From positions 1-5,092 of the forward strand of contig JBCBTD010000126.1 in NCBI GenBank assembly GCA_039818825.1: DNA of 5,092 nucleotides, in the 5' to 3' direction. Position 1 is the first letter of the stretch, and each line of letters starts with the position of its first letter. The stretch is from JBCBTD01 sp039818825. GTDB taxonomy: Bacteria; Pseudomonadota; Alphaproteobacteria; Geminicoccales; Geminicoccaceae. Below are positions 1 to 5,092 of the stretch, in pieces. Below the pieces are notes generated by a model, which saw only the letters and a list, made by a program, of their open reading frames with translations, was not told the DNA's origin and made no database searches. The position numbers and the translations under genes were made by a program.

Positions 1-502
1 TCGCAGGTGTGACACTCGCAATGCCGGCGATCGGCAGGTCGCGGATGCCGAACACCACCGGCACGCCCCAGCCCGCGATCTCCTCGATGTCCGCGGCAGG
101 CGTGTCGTTCGCGGGCGACAAGATGAAGCCCATGGCGCCGTGCTCGAACATGGCGCGGGCCAGCGCCAGTTGCCGCACCGGGTCCTCGCCGGCATTGGCG
201 ACGAACGGCATCACACTGCGACGACTGGCAGCTGCCTCGATCCCGAGCGCCATCTCGGCGAAGAACGGGTTGGCGAGGTCGTTGATCACCATGCCGATGA
301 CGTCGGCGGTCGGTGCCCGCAGCCGCGCGGCCGTGCGGTTGTAGACGTAGCCCGTCGCGCGGATCGCCTCTTGCACGCGTCGGCGCTTGGCCTCGCCGAC
401 GAGCGGGCTCTCGTTCAGCACGAGCGACACGGTCGACTTCGAGACGCGCGCCTCCCGTGCCAAGTCCATGATCGTCGTCGACGTGGCGCGGCGCAGAGCC
501 AT
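1..502 (-). CDS. LacI-family transcriptional repressor, N-terminal part (runs off the left edge)
   Basis: This is a sugar-responsive DNA-binding repressor, of which 167 residues are visible. Residues 11-30 form the LacI helix-turn-helix (IMDLAREARVSKSTVSLVLN). It is followed by the hinge-type segment RVQEAIRATGYVYNRTAARLR (about 42-62, written here as one family signature), and the periplasmic-binding-protein-like effector domain starts at VIGMVINDLANPFF (68-81). The frame is open to position 1, so the rest of the effector domain lies outside the window. Two starts are possible. ATG at 502 is preferred because GGGAGA lies 10-11 bases upstream and the helix-turn-helix then starts at about residue 11, as is usual. 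ATG at 520 would add MGDCCA. The gene is divergent from the DUF993 gene, and two CG-centred palindromes lie between them, so control of both genes including autoregulation is inferred. The family assignment is secure; the effector is unknown. Confidence 0.95.
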   Translation of the reverse strand, partial: MALRRATSTTIMDLAREARVSKSTVSLVLNESPLVGEAKRRRVQEAIRATGYVYNRTAARLRAPTADVIGMVINDLANPFFAEMALGIEAAASRRSVMPFVANAGEDPVRQLALARAMFEHGAMGFILSPANDTPAADIEEIAGWGVPVVFGIRDLPIAGIASVTPA

Positions 503-520
503 TGCGCAACAATCTCCCAT

Positions 521-534
521 TTAGATCGTTCCAA
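521..534. promoter_or_regulatory. Secondary LacI-type operator (imperfect palindrome)
   Basis: TTAGATCGTTCCAA matches the perfect palindrome at 553-566 at 12 of 14 positions. The right half, CGTTCCAA, is identical and the left half carries two changes. It lies just upstream of the lacI-type start (19 bp from ATG 502). If the promoter proposed at 543-571 is correct, it falls directly after the transcription start, a classic repression position. Binding by the neighbouring LacI protein is inferred. Confidence 0.6.
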
Positions 535-542
535 ATGCTGCC

Positions 543-571
543 ATATTGCAATTTGGAACGTTCCAAGTTAA
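543..571 (-). promoter_or_regulatory. Candidate promoter of the LacI-family gene
   Basis: On the minus strand a -35-like TTAACT (566-571, 4/6 to the sigma-70 consensus) is followed, after exactly 17 bp, by a -10-like CAATAT (543-548, 3/6). The perfect operator sits inside the spacer. The boxes are weak, so the call rests mainly on spacing and on how the operators are placed. The plus-strand promoter for the DUF993 gene must lie in the same region: TTGCAA at 546-551 could be its -35, but I see no good -10 partner. Confidence 0.35.
553..566. promoter_or_regulatory. Primary LacI-type operator, perfect 14-bp palindrome
   Basis: TTGGAACGTTCCAA is perfectly self-complementary around a central CG, the hallmark of operators bound by LacI/GalR-family dimers. 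It lies between the divergent LacI-family and DUF993 genes, 74 bp before the DUF993 start. It is most simply the main binding site of the adjacent repressor and could block promoters in both directions. Confidence 0.8.
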
Positions 572-625
572 GTAACGGCATCACGCACGCCCGTCAATGG
601 CTTTGGCGGCTCAGCGCTGAAATCC

Positions 626-633
626 AGGGAGGA
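626..633 (+). promoter_or_regulatory. Strong ribosome binding site of the DUF993 gene
   Basis: AGGGAGGA is close to a perfect Shine-Dalgarno sequence and lies 7 bases before ATG 641. This fixes the start of the gene. Confidence 0.85.
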
Positions 634-640
634 CGCCCCG

Positions 641-1801
641 ATGACGATCGTCGCGCTGCCCACGGCCACGGGCGATCTCGAGCCCTATGCCATGAGCGGC
701 CGTGCCGCCTTTCCGCGCACCGCGCCAACCTCGACGTCGCGCCTGGCCTACGCGGCGGCGCACGTGACCATCGATCCCTTGCGCACGACGCGGCTCGACG
801 CGCCCGTGCTCGACTGGGAGGCGACGCTCCGCTTTCGCCACCATCTCTGGGGGCTCGGCTTCAAGACCGCCGAGGCCATGGACACATCGCAGCGCGGCAT
901 GGGTCTCGGCTGGGAACAGGCACGCGAGCTGATCGACCGTTCCATCCGTGAAGCGCGCACGGTGCCCGGAGCCGATCTGGCTTGCGGCGTCGGCACCGAC
1001 CAGCTCGCCGCGGGCGACCATTCGCTCGAGGCGATCGTCGCTGCCTACGAGGCGCAGGCCGAGGTGGTCGAAGGGGCGGGCGGCCGTATGATCCTGATGG
1101 CCAGCCGGGCCCTCGCAGCGAATGCCGAGGGCTTCGACGACTACGCCGAGGTCTACGACCGGCTGATCACCCAGGCTCGCGACAGGGTCATCATCCATTG
1201 GCTCGGCGACATGTTCGACTCCAAGCTCGCCGGCTATTGGGGCGCTGACGACCTCGACACGGCGACCGAGCACGTGCTCGCGCTCATCGAGCGGCACGCC
1301 GCCAAGATCGAAGGCATCAAGATCTCGCTGCTGGACGCTGGACGCGAGGTCGACATCCGCAGCCGCCTACCCGACGGCGTGGCGCTCTTCACCGGCGACG
1401 ACTTCAACTTCGCCGAACTCATCGCCGGCGACGACGAGCGCTTCAGCCACGCGCTCCTCGGCATTTTCGACCCGATCGCCCCCGCGGCGGCGGCGGCCCT
1501 GCAGCGACTCGACGCGGGCGATCAGGAGGGTTTTCATGCCGTTCTCGAGCCCACGGTGCCGCTCTCGCGCTGCATCTTCGAAGCCCCCACCCAGTACTAC
1601 AAGGCAGGCGTCGTGTTCCTCGCCTGGCTCAACGGCCATCAGGATCACTTCATCATGGCCGGCGGCATGGAGGCGGCGCGCGGCATCGTCCACTACGCTC
1701 AGGTCTTCCGCCTTGCCGACCAGGCTGGTGTCCTCGATGACCCGGAGCTGGCAGCGACGCGCATGCGCGCACTGCTGGCTACGCACGGCGTTCGGCCCTG
1801 A
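641..1801 (+). CDS. DUF993 family protein, dihydrodipicolinate-synthase-like TIM barrel
   Basis: The gene encodes a complete 386-residue protein that I recognise as the DUF993 family, usually annotated as a dihydrodipicolinate synthase family protein. These proteins are related to the DapA/NAL class I aldolase and lyase superfamily, in which a lysine forms a Schiff base with a keto substrate. K227 in EGIKISLLD (224-232) is placed like that lysine. The following LFTGDDFNF (249-257) and the GIFDPIAP turn (274-281) resemble the later DapA barrel strands. CGVGTDQL (115-122) resembles the early substrate loop. The usual DapA tyrosine motif is not obvious; IIHWLGDMF (184-192) occupies that area. 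There is no signal peptide, so the protein is probably cytosolic. The gene stands alone after a LacI-type control region, and the next gene is convergent. A lyase or aldolase step on a sugar-derived keto acid or keto sugar is plausible, but the substrate is unknown. It is unlikely to be a lysine-biosynthetic DapA, because its length and context differ. Confidence 0.88.
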   Translation: MTIVALPTATGDLEPYAMSGRAAFPRTAPTSTSRLAYAAAHVTIDPLRTTRLDAPVLDWEATLRFRHHLWGLGFKTAEAMDTSQRGMGLGWEQARELIDRSIREARTVPGADLACGVGTDQLAAGDHSLEAIVAAYEAQAEVVEGAGGRMILMASRALAANAEGFDDYAEVYDRLITQARDRVIIHWLGDMFDSKLAGYWGADDLDTATEHVLALIERHAAKIEGIKISLLDAGREVDIRSRLPDGVALFTGDDFNFAELIAGDDERFSHALLGIFDPIAPAAAAALQRLDAGDQEGFHAVLEPTVPLSRCIFEAPTQYYKAGVVFLAWLNGHQDHFIMAGGMEAARGIVHYAQVFRLADQAGVLDDPELAATRMRALLATHGVRP

Positions 1802-2057
1802 CGAGGCGGGTTCTTCGAACACGGACCCACGAGCACATACCCGCCGAGCCATGACGAGAGCGACTTGGACCATGGCAAGGGCCGGCGACGCGACTTGGCG
1901 ATGCCTATGCCAGGACAGGGTGCAACGCCGAAGGCGCGACGTCTTTCGTCACGCTCGATGGGAAGTGCTCACGAGCGTCAGCGGCTCGGCCCGACGACCG
2001 GCAGCGGGCTATCTCCGTCTTCTCAGCGTTCGCGCGCAGCGGCCATCCGCGCGGTCA
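1802..2057. other. Gene-free stretch between convergent genes, with a weak hairpin
   Basis: These 256 bases separate the stop codons of the DUF993 gene and the YdjC-type gene. The open frames across it give arginine- and serine-rich translations that match no family I know and look like GC-rich noise. Directly after the DUF993 stop, GGCGGGT (1805-1811) can pair with ACCCGCC (1839-1845) across a 27-base loop. A smaller hairpin, GACG-TCTTT-CGTC, lies at 1938-1950. Neither is followed by a T-run, so neither is a convincing intrinsic terminator. Confidence 0.5.
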
Positions 2058-2930
2058 TCAGCCTCGTGTTGTTTCCCGCAACGCGCGCATGCCGATGAAA
2101 TCGATGTCGAGTTCGCCGGCCCACTGGTGGATCGTCTCCTCCTTGAAGAAGGCGTACTCCTCCGTTCGGACATGTGCCTTGTCGGGCTCGATCACCTCGA
2201 AGTCGCCGACATCGTTGAAATGGAGCGCTAGGTAGGTCAGGCCCTCTGGGATCTGCTCGAACAGGCGCCGATAGGCGGACCGCGCGTCGTCGGTTCGTTC
2301 CCAGGGCGACTCGATGACGACGTCGAACACCGGGTGGCCGTCTTCCCGGGCCCTGGAGACCACGGCATCGTACGGTTCGGTCGCGATCGGTCCGGCGTAG
2401 CTCACCGGATTGAACTGCGAGAGGTCCTTCACGAGCAGGACGGGCACGTCGTAGTCGAGGCCGAGCTGGTAGTACCGCTCGACGAACTCGGGCATCATCG
2501 CCCCGCCCATGTGACAATCGAGGTGGGTCACGTTCACGCCTGCCGCCAGCGCCGTTTCGATTTGGGCACGCAGTTCGTCCTCGACGGCGGCGGGGTCGGC
2601 GTTCTGGCGTAGCTCGGGGATCGTCGCCCAGAAGTAACCGTCAGCGTCGGTCAGCCCCGCGCTTCTGCCCGGCCGGGTGAGCGGACGCCACCGATAGGGC
2701 ACCTTCTCGCTGGTGAGCGTCAAATGGACGCCCAGATCGAAGGCCGGATTCTCGCGCTGGATCGCCGCCGCTTCCGGAAACCAGGGGCAGGGCACCATGA
2801 TCGATCCGCTGGTGCAGTTTCCGCGTCGGCAAAGATCGACGAACGCGGCGTTCGCGCCATGCGTCATGCCGACGTCGTCCTCGTGGATGACGACCGTTCT
2901 GCGGTGAAGCCCGTTTCGGTGTGGTGGCAT
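2058..2930 (-). CDS. YdjC/ChbG-type carbohydrate deacetylase-like protein
   Basis: The gene encodes a complete 290-residue protein of the YdjC/ChbG family (glycoside-hydrolase/deacetylase beta-alpha barrel). Characterised relatives remove acetyl groups from N-acetylated sugars such as diacetylchitobiose, using a metal ion. Visible family motifs are VVIHEDDVGMTHGANAAF (13-30, matching the canonical NADDFG-type strand, with Asp18/Asp19), LGVHLTLT (66-73, with His69), THLDCHMG (135-142, with His136, Asp138 and His140) and LALHFND (234-240, where many members have HPG). The closing FIGMRAL (278-284) matches the family's last strand. ATG 2930 is the only ATG ahead of the first motif, and only a weak GGGA lies upstream. 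There is no signal peptide, so it acts in the cytoplasm. The gene is divergent from a MocR-type regulator, which may control it. The HED and HMG variants suggest a subfamily distinct from ChbG itself, so the substrate is open. Confidence 0.9.
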   Translation of the reverse strand: MPPHRNGLHRRTVVIHEDDVGMTHGANAAFVDLCRRGNCTSGSIMVPCPWFPEAAAIQRENPAFDLGVHLTLTSEKVPYRWRPLTRPGRSAGLTDADGYFWATIPELRQNADPAAVEDELRAQIETALAAGVNVTHLDCHMGGAMMPEFVERYYQLGLDYDVPVLLVKDLSQFNPVSYAGPIATEPYDAVVSRAREDGHPVFDVVIESPWERTDDARSAYRRLFEQIPEGLTYLALHFNDVGDFEVIEPDKAHVRTEEYAFFKEETIHQWAGELDIDFIGMRALRETTRG

Positions 2931-3010
2931 TGGCGAACCGTCCCGTCTCGTTCGTGTTGGCCGTGCGAGGCCGATAGGATGGCGTTCAGCAGCTCACGTG
3001 GCGCGTGCCG

Positions 3011-3034
3011 GTCGGCGGAAACGAGACCGCCGAC
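3011..3034. repeat. Perfect interrupted palindrome in the deacetylase/MocR divergent region
   Basis: GTCGGCGG and CCGCCGAC are exact reverse complements separated by 8 bases (AAACGAGA). The element ends two bases before TTGACA (3036-3041), a perfect -35 match pointing towards the MocR gene, although no good -10 is found 16-18 bp further on. The position suggests an operator or a hairpin. A second inverted pair, GTCTCGTT (2945-2952) and AACGAGAC (3020-3027), overlaps its loop. Binding by the MocR protein is only inferred. Confidence 0.5.
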
Positions 3035-3114
3035 GTTGACAGGATTGGGGCCATGAGGCTCCGTAGAAAGGACTGCTCGTCACAGAATCGCTAGAACCAA
3101 TTTCAAGCACGCCA

Positions 3115-4557
3115 GTGACGTTTCCCATCGACATCGTAGCGATCGACCGAGCCTCGGACGTGCCCGCTTACAGGCAGCTCTACGAGAAGCTGCGCGCAGC
3201 GATTCTCGACGGTCGATTGCGAGGCGGCGTACGGATCCCATCGAGCCGTGTGTTGGCGATGGATCTCCAGATCAGCCGCAACACGGTCATTTCCACGTAC
3301 GACACGCTCCTCTCGGAGGGCTTCTTGGAGTCGCGCCGTGGGTCGGGCACCTTCGTTGCCGATCTGCCTCGATCGGCGGAGCGAGCTCGCCGCCAGGCCG
3401 GCGGTAGCAAGCTGCCTTCGCTGTCAGCTCGCGGTCGGCTGATGGCGGATCAGCCGCAGTTCGGCGCGAACCACGGCCAGATCACGTTCCATCCGGGATA
3501 TCCCGACCTGCGGCATTTCCCGTTCCCGGTCTGGTCGAGACTGATGACGGCCAACGTCAGGCGCGCCAACCAAGAGCTCATCGGTTACTCGATGATCGAT
3601 GGCCATCCAGAGCTGAAACAAGCCATCGTCGAGTACTTGGCCGTTTCACGGGGTGTGCAGTGCGAGCCGGCGCAGATCATCGTGGTGAGCGGGACGCAGG
3701 CGGCGCTCGATCTGACGGCGCGGTTGCTGCTCGATCCCGGTGACCATTTCTGGATCGAAGAGCCCGGCTATCAAGGCGCTTATGGCGCGTTTCTGGGTGC
3801 TGGTGGGCGGCCCGTTCCGATCCCCATCCGGTCCGATGGCTGGGCGTTTCCGAGCGGCCCCGCGCCGCGGCTCGTTTTCGTGACACCGTCATGCCAATGG
3901 CCGCTCACGGGCGTCATGCAGATGGACGACCGGTTGCGGCTCTTGCAGTTGGCCAGCGAGCACGATTGCTGGATCATCGAGGACGATTACGACAGCGAGT
4001 ATCGGTTCCGCGGCCATGCGATCCCGGCCATGCGTGGCGTCGACGGCTCCGGCCGGGTCATCTACATCGGCACGTTCGCCAAGACCATGTTTCCAGCGCT
4101 GCGCATCGGTTTCATGGTGGTGCCGCGAGCGCTTGCCGCGGACTTCACTCGGGCGGTCAACATGACCGGCCAGTACCCGTCTTTGTTGCTGCAACTCACC
4201 CTCGCCGACTTCATCCGAACCGGTGCGTTTGCTGCCCATTTGCGGCGCATGCGCAGTCTCTATGCGAAGCGCAAGCGCTACTTTGCCGATGAGTGCCGGC
4301 GGATGCTGGCGCCGTGGATCGATCTGCCCCGTAGCGAGGCAGGCTTGCAGATGATCGCCACGCTGAAGTTCGAATGTGACGATCAGCAGTTGCTAGATGC
4401 GGCACTGCGTCGATCGGTCCGCTTCATCCCGTTGTCGACGCTCTATCGGCACACGCCGCCACGCCAGGGCATGATCCTCGGCTACGCGGCGAGCGACGAG
4501 GCACAGATCCGCCACGGGCTTCGCCAACTCAGGGCAGTGCTGCAAGACTTCGCCTGA
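3115..4557 (+). CDS. MocR-type regulator: GntR winged helix fused to a PLP aminotransferase-like domain
   Basis: The gene encodes a complete 480-residue protein of the MocR/PdxR/GabR subfamily. An N-terminal GntR winged helix (about 15-83) shows PAYRQLYEKLRAAI (17-30), IPSSRVLAMDLQISRNTV (41-58) and RRGSGTFV (74-81). A linker follows (about 84-120). The rest is a fold-type-I aminotransferase domain with FHPGYPD (125-131), VSGTQAALDL (191-200), IIEDDYDSEYRF (287-298) and YIGTFAKTMFPALRIGF (317-333), in which Lys323 is the expected PLP-binding lysine. Such proteins sense PLP or amino compounds bound as PLP adducts and bind DNA directly. Departures from the usual motifs are TPSCQ for TPSHQ (C260), GTFAK for GTFSK (A322) and AGLQM for AGLH (Q412). 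The start is uncertain. GTG 3115 gives the usual family length but has no Shine-Dalgarno sequence; the frame is open back to 3067, with CTG 3073 next to AAAGGA. The gene is divergent from the deacetylase gene and ends 5 bp before the convergent permease gene. Confidence 0.94.
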   Translation: MTFPIDIVAIDRASDVPAYRQLYEKLRAAILDGRLRGGVRIPSSRVLAMDLQISRNTVISTYDTLLSEGFLESRRGSGTFVADLPRSAERARRQAGGSKLPSLSARGRLMADQPQFGANHGQITFHPGYPDLRHFPFPVWSRLMTANVRRANQELIGYSMIDGHPELKQAIVEYLAVSRGVQCEPAQIIVVSGTQAALDLTARLLLDPGDHFWIEEPGYQGAYGAFLGAGGRPVPIPIRSDGWAFPSGPAPRLVFVTPSCQWPLTGVMQMDDRLRLLQLASEHDCWIIEDDYDSEYRFRGHAIPAMRGVDGSGRVIYIGTFAKTMFPALRIGFMVVPRALAADFTRAVNMTGQYPSLLLQLTLADFIRTGAFAAHLRRMRSLYAKRKRYFADECRRMLAPWIDLPRSEAGLQMIATLKFECDDQQLLDAALRRSVRFIPLSTLYRHTPPRQGMILGYAASDEAQIRHGLRQLRAVLQDFA

Positions 4558-4562
4558 CGTCG

Positions 4563-5092
4563 TTACTTGACCGCACCGGCGGTCAAGCCACTGACCACCC
4601 AACGCTGCATGAAGACGAAGAACACCACCAGAGGGACCGACGCCACGACGTTGAGCGCCATGATGCCGTTCCAGTCGCGGCCGTACTGGGTGAAGAACTG
4701 AGACATGCGGATGGTCAGCGGCGCTGCCCCATCGCCGCTGGTCAACACCAGCGCGAACAGGAACTCGTTCCACGACCAGAGGAACGCGAACACGCCGGTG
4801 CTGACCAACCCCGGAAGCGCCAAGGGCGCGGTGATCAGCAACATTGCCTGCAATCGAGAACTGCCATCGACCATCGCCGCCTCCTCGAGCGTGACGGGGA
4901 TGCTGTCGAAGAAGCCTTTGAGCAGCCAGATGCCGATCGGCAGGGTGAACGCTGTGTCGGCAATGATCAGCGCCAAATGCGTGTTGTAGATGCCCAGCCA
5001 GCGCGACATGGAGAAAAACGGCAGGATGAGCGCCACGGTCGGCAGCATCTGCAACGCCAGAATGCCCAGCAGAATCAACGTCGCACCTGGGA
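4563..5092 (-). CDS. Carbohydrate ABC transporter permease, MalG type, C-terminal part (runs off the right edge)
   Basis: This is an inner-membrane subunit of a binding-protein-dependent sugar importer, of which 175 C-terminal residues are visible. In window numbering, hydrophobic segments lie at about 5-27, 38-60, 91-118 and 142-161. The cytoplasmic EAA loop, which docks the ATPase, is EEAAMVDGSSRLQAM with APLALPG after it (69-94); its EAA and distal G are both present. Other family signatures are SWNEFLFAL (106-114) and the C-terminal VSGLTAGAVK (166-175). Full members have about 270-300 residues, so roughly 100, including the first membrane helices, lie beyond the edge. The frame remains open to the edge (PGAT before TTG 5078), so TTG 5078 is not the true start. 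MalG-type genes normally follow a MalF-type permease gene, expected to the right. The gene appears to be the last of its operon. The substrate cannot be told. Confidence 0.96.
   Translation of the reverse strand, partial: PGATLILLGILALQMLPTVALILPFFSMSRWLGIYNTHLALIIADTAFTLPIGIWLLKGFFDSIPVTLEEAAMVDGSSRLQAMLLITAPLALPGLVSTGVFAFLWSWNEFLFALVLTSGDGAAPLTIRMSQFFTQYGRDWNGIMALNVVASVPLVVFFVFMQRWVVSGLTAGAVK
4567..4586. repeat. Perfect hairpin at the end of the permease gene, just after the MocR stop
   Basis: TTGACCGC and GCGGTCAA form a perfect 8-bp stem around a 4-base loop. It starts 10 bases after the MocR stop and lies within the last codons of the permease gene (LTAGAVK). It could help end or stabilise the MocR transcript or the opposing one, but no T-run follows on either strand. 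The encoded peptide is strongly conserved in the family, so the symmetry may come from codon choice. Confidence 0.4.

Noticed and set aside
611..620. 10-bp palindrome TCAGCGCTGA before the DUF993 ribosome binding site
   Set aside because: A 10-bp palindrome is expected several times by chance in 5 kb, and it does not resemble the operators upstream.
611..1297. Long open frame (228 codons) on the minus strand opposite the DUF993 gene
   Set aside because: It is antisense to a well-supported gene, its translation matches no family I know, and long antisense frames are expected in GC-rich coding DNA.
2025..2059. 11-codon minus-strand ORF overlapping the deacetylase stop (TGATG)
   Set aside because: The stop-start overlap resembles translational coupling, but the peptide is only 11 residues and nothing in frame continues, so chance is more likely.
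1865..2098. 77-codon plus-strand open frame in the gene-free stretch
   Set aside because: The translation is arginine- and serine-rich without recognisable motifs, there is no good ribosome binding site, and it runs into the 3' end of the convergent deacetylase gene.
2959..2973. Short direct repeat GGCCG spaced 10 bp apart, considered as a MocR-type direct-repeat operator
   Set aside because: Five-base GC repeats are common by chance in this DNA, and there is no supporting third copy or conserved flank.
3889..4239. Minus-strand open frame of 116 codons within the MocR gene
   Set aside because: It lies wholly inside a clear MocR coding region and has no family motifs; it is a shadow frame.

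Overview
The window is GC-rich chromosomal DNA with gene families typical of a proteobacterium (possibly alpha or beta) with broad carbohydrate catabolism. The families and the LacI-type operator style suggest this, but no marker gene fixes the taxon. No RNA gene, insertion sequence, CRISPR array or phage gene was seen.

Layout from left to right. (1) Positions 1-502, minus strand, hold the N-terminal half of a LacI-family repressor that runs off the left edge. (2) Positions 503-640 form a divergent control region. It contains a perfect 14-bp palindrome with a central CG (553-566) and a 12/14 imperfect copy (521-534), whose centres lie 32 bp apart. (3) Positions 641-1801, plus strand, encode a 386-residue DUF993 protein, a relative of the dihydrodipicolinate synthase (DapA) TIM barrels, with a strong ribosome binding site. 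(4) Positions 1802-2057 have no recognisable gene. (5) Positions 2058-2930, minus strand, encode a YdjC/ChbG-type carbohydrate deacetylase-like protein. (6) Positions 2931-3114 form a second divergent control region, with a perfect interrupted palindrome (3011-3034) next to a TTGACA box. (7) Positions 3115-4557, plus strand, encode a MocR-type regulator (GntR winged helix fused to a fold-type-I aminotransferase domain). (8) Positions 4563-5092, minus strand, hold the C-terminal part of a MalG-type sugar ABC transporter permease that runs off the right edge.

The window therefore has two regulator/enzyme pairs arranged head to head: LacI with DUF993, and MocR with the YdjC-type deacetylase. A sugar importer operon ends beside them. 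The simplest reading is an accessory carbohydrate or amino-sugar utilisation region. The LacI repressor probably controls itself and the DUF993 gene through the twin operators. The MocR protein is a candidate regulator of the deacetylase gene. No substrate can be read from the sequence. I found no evidence for a wholly new system; the points most worth checking are the twin-operator switch, the stand-alone DUF993 gene and the unusual MocR/deacetylase pair.
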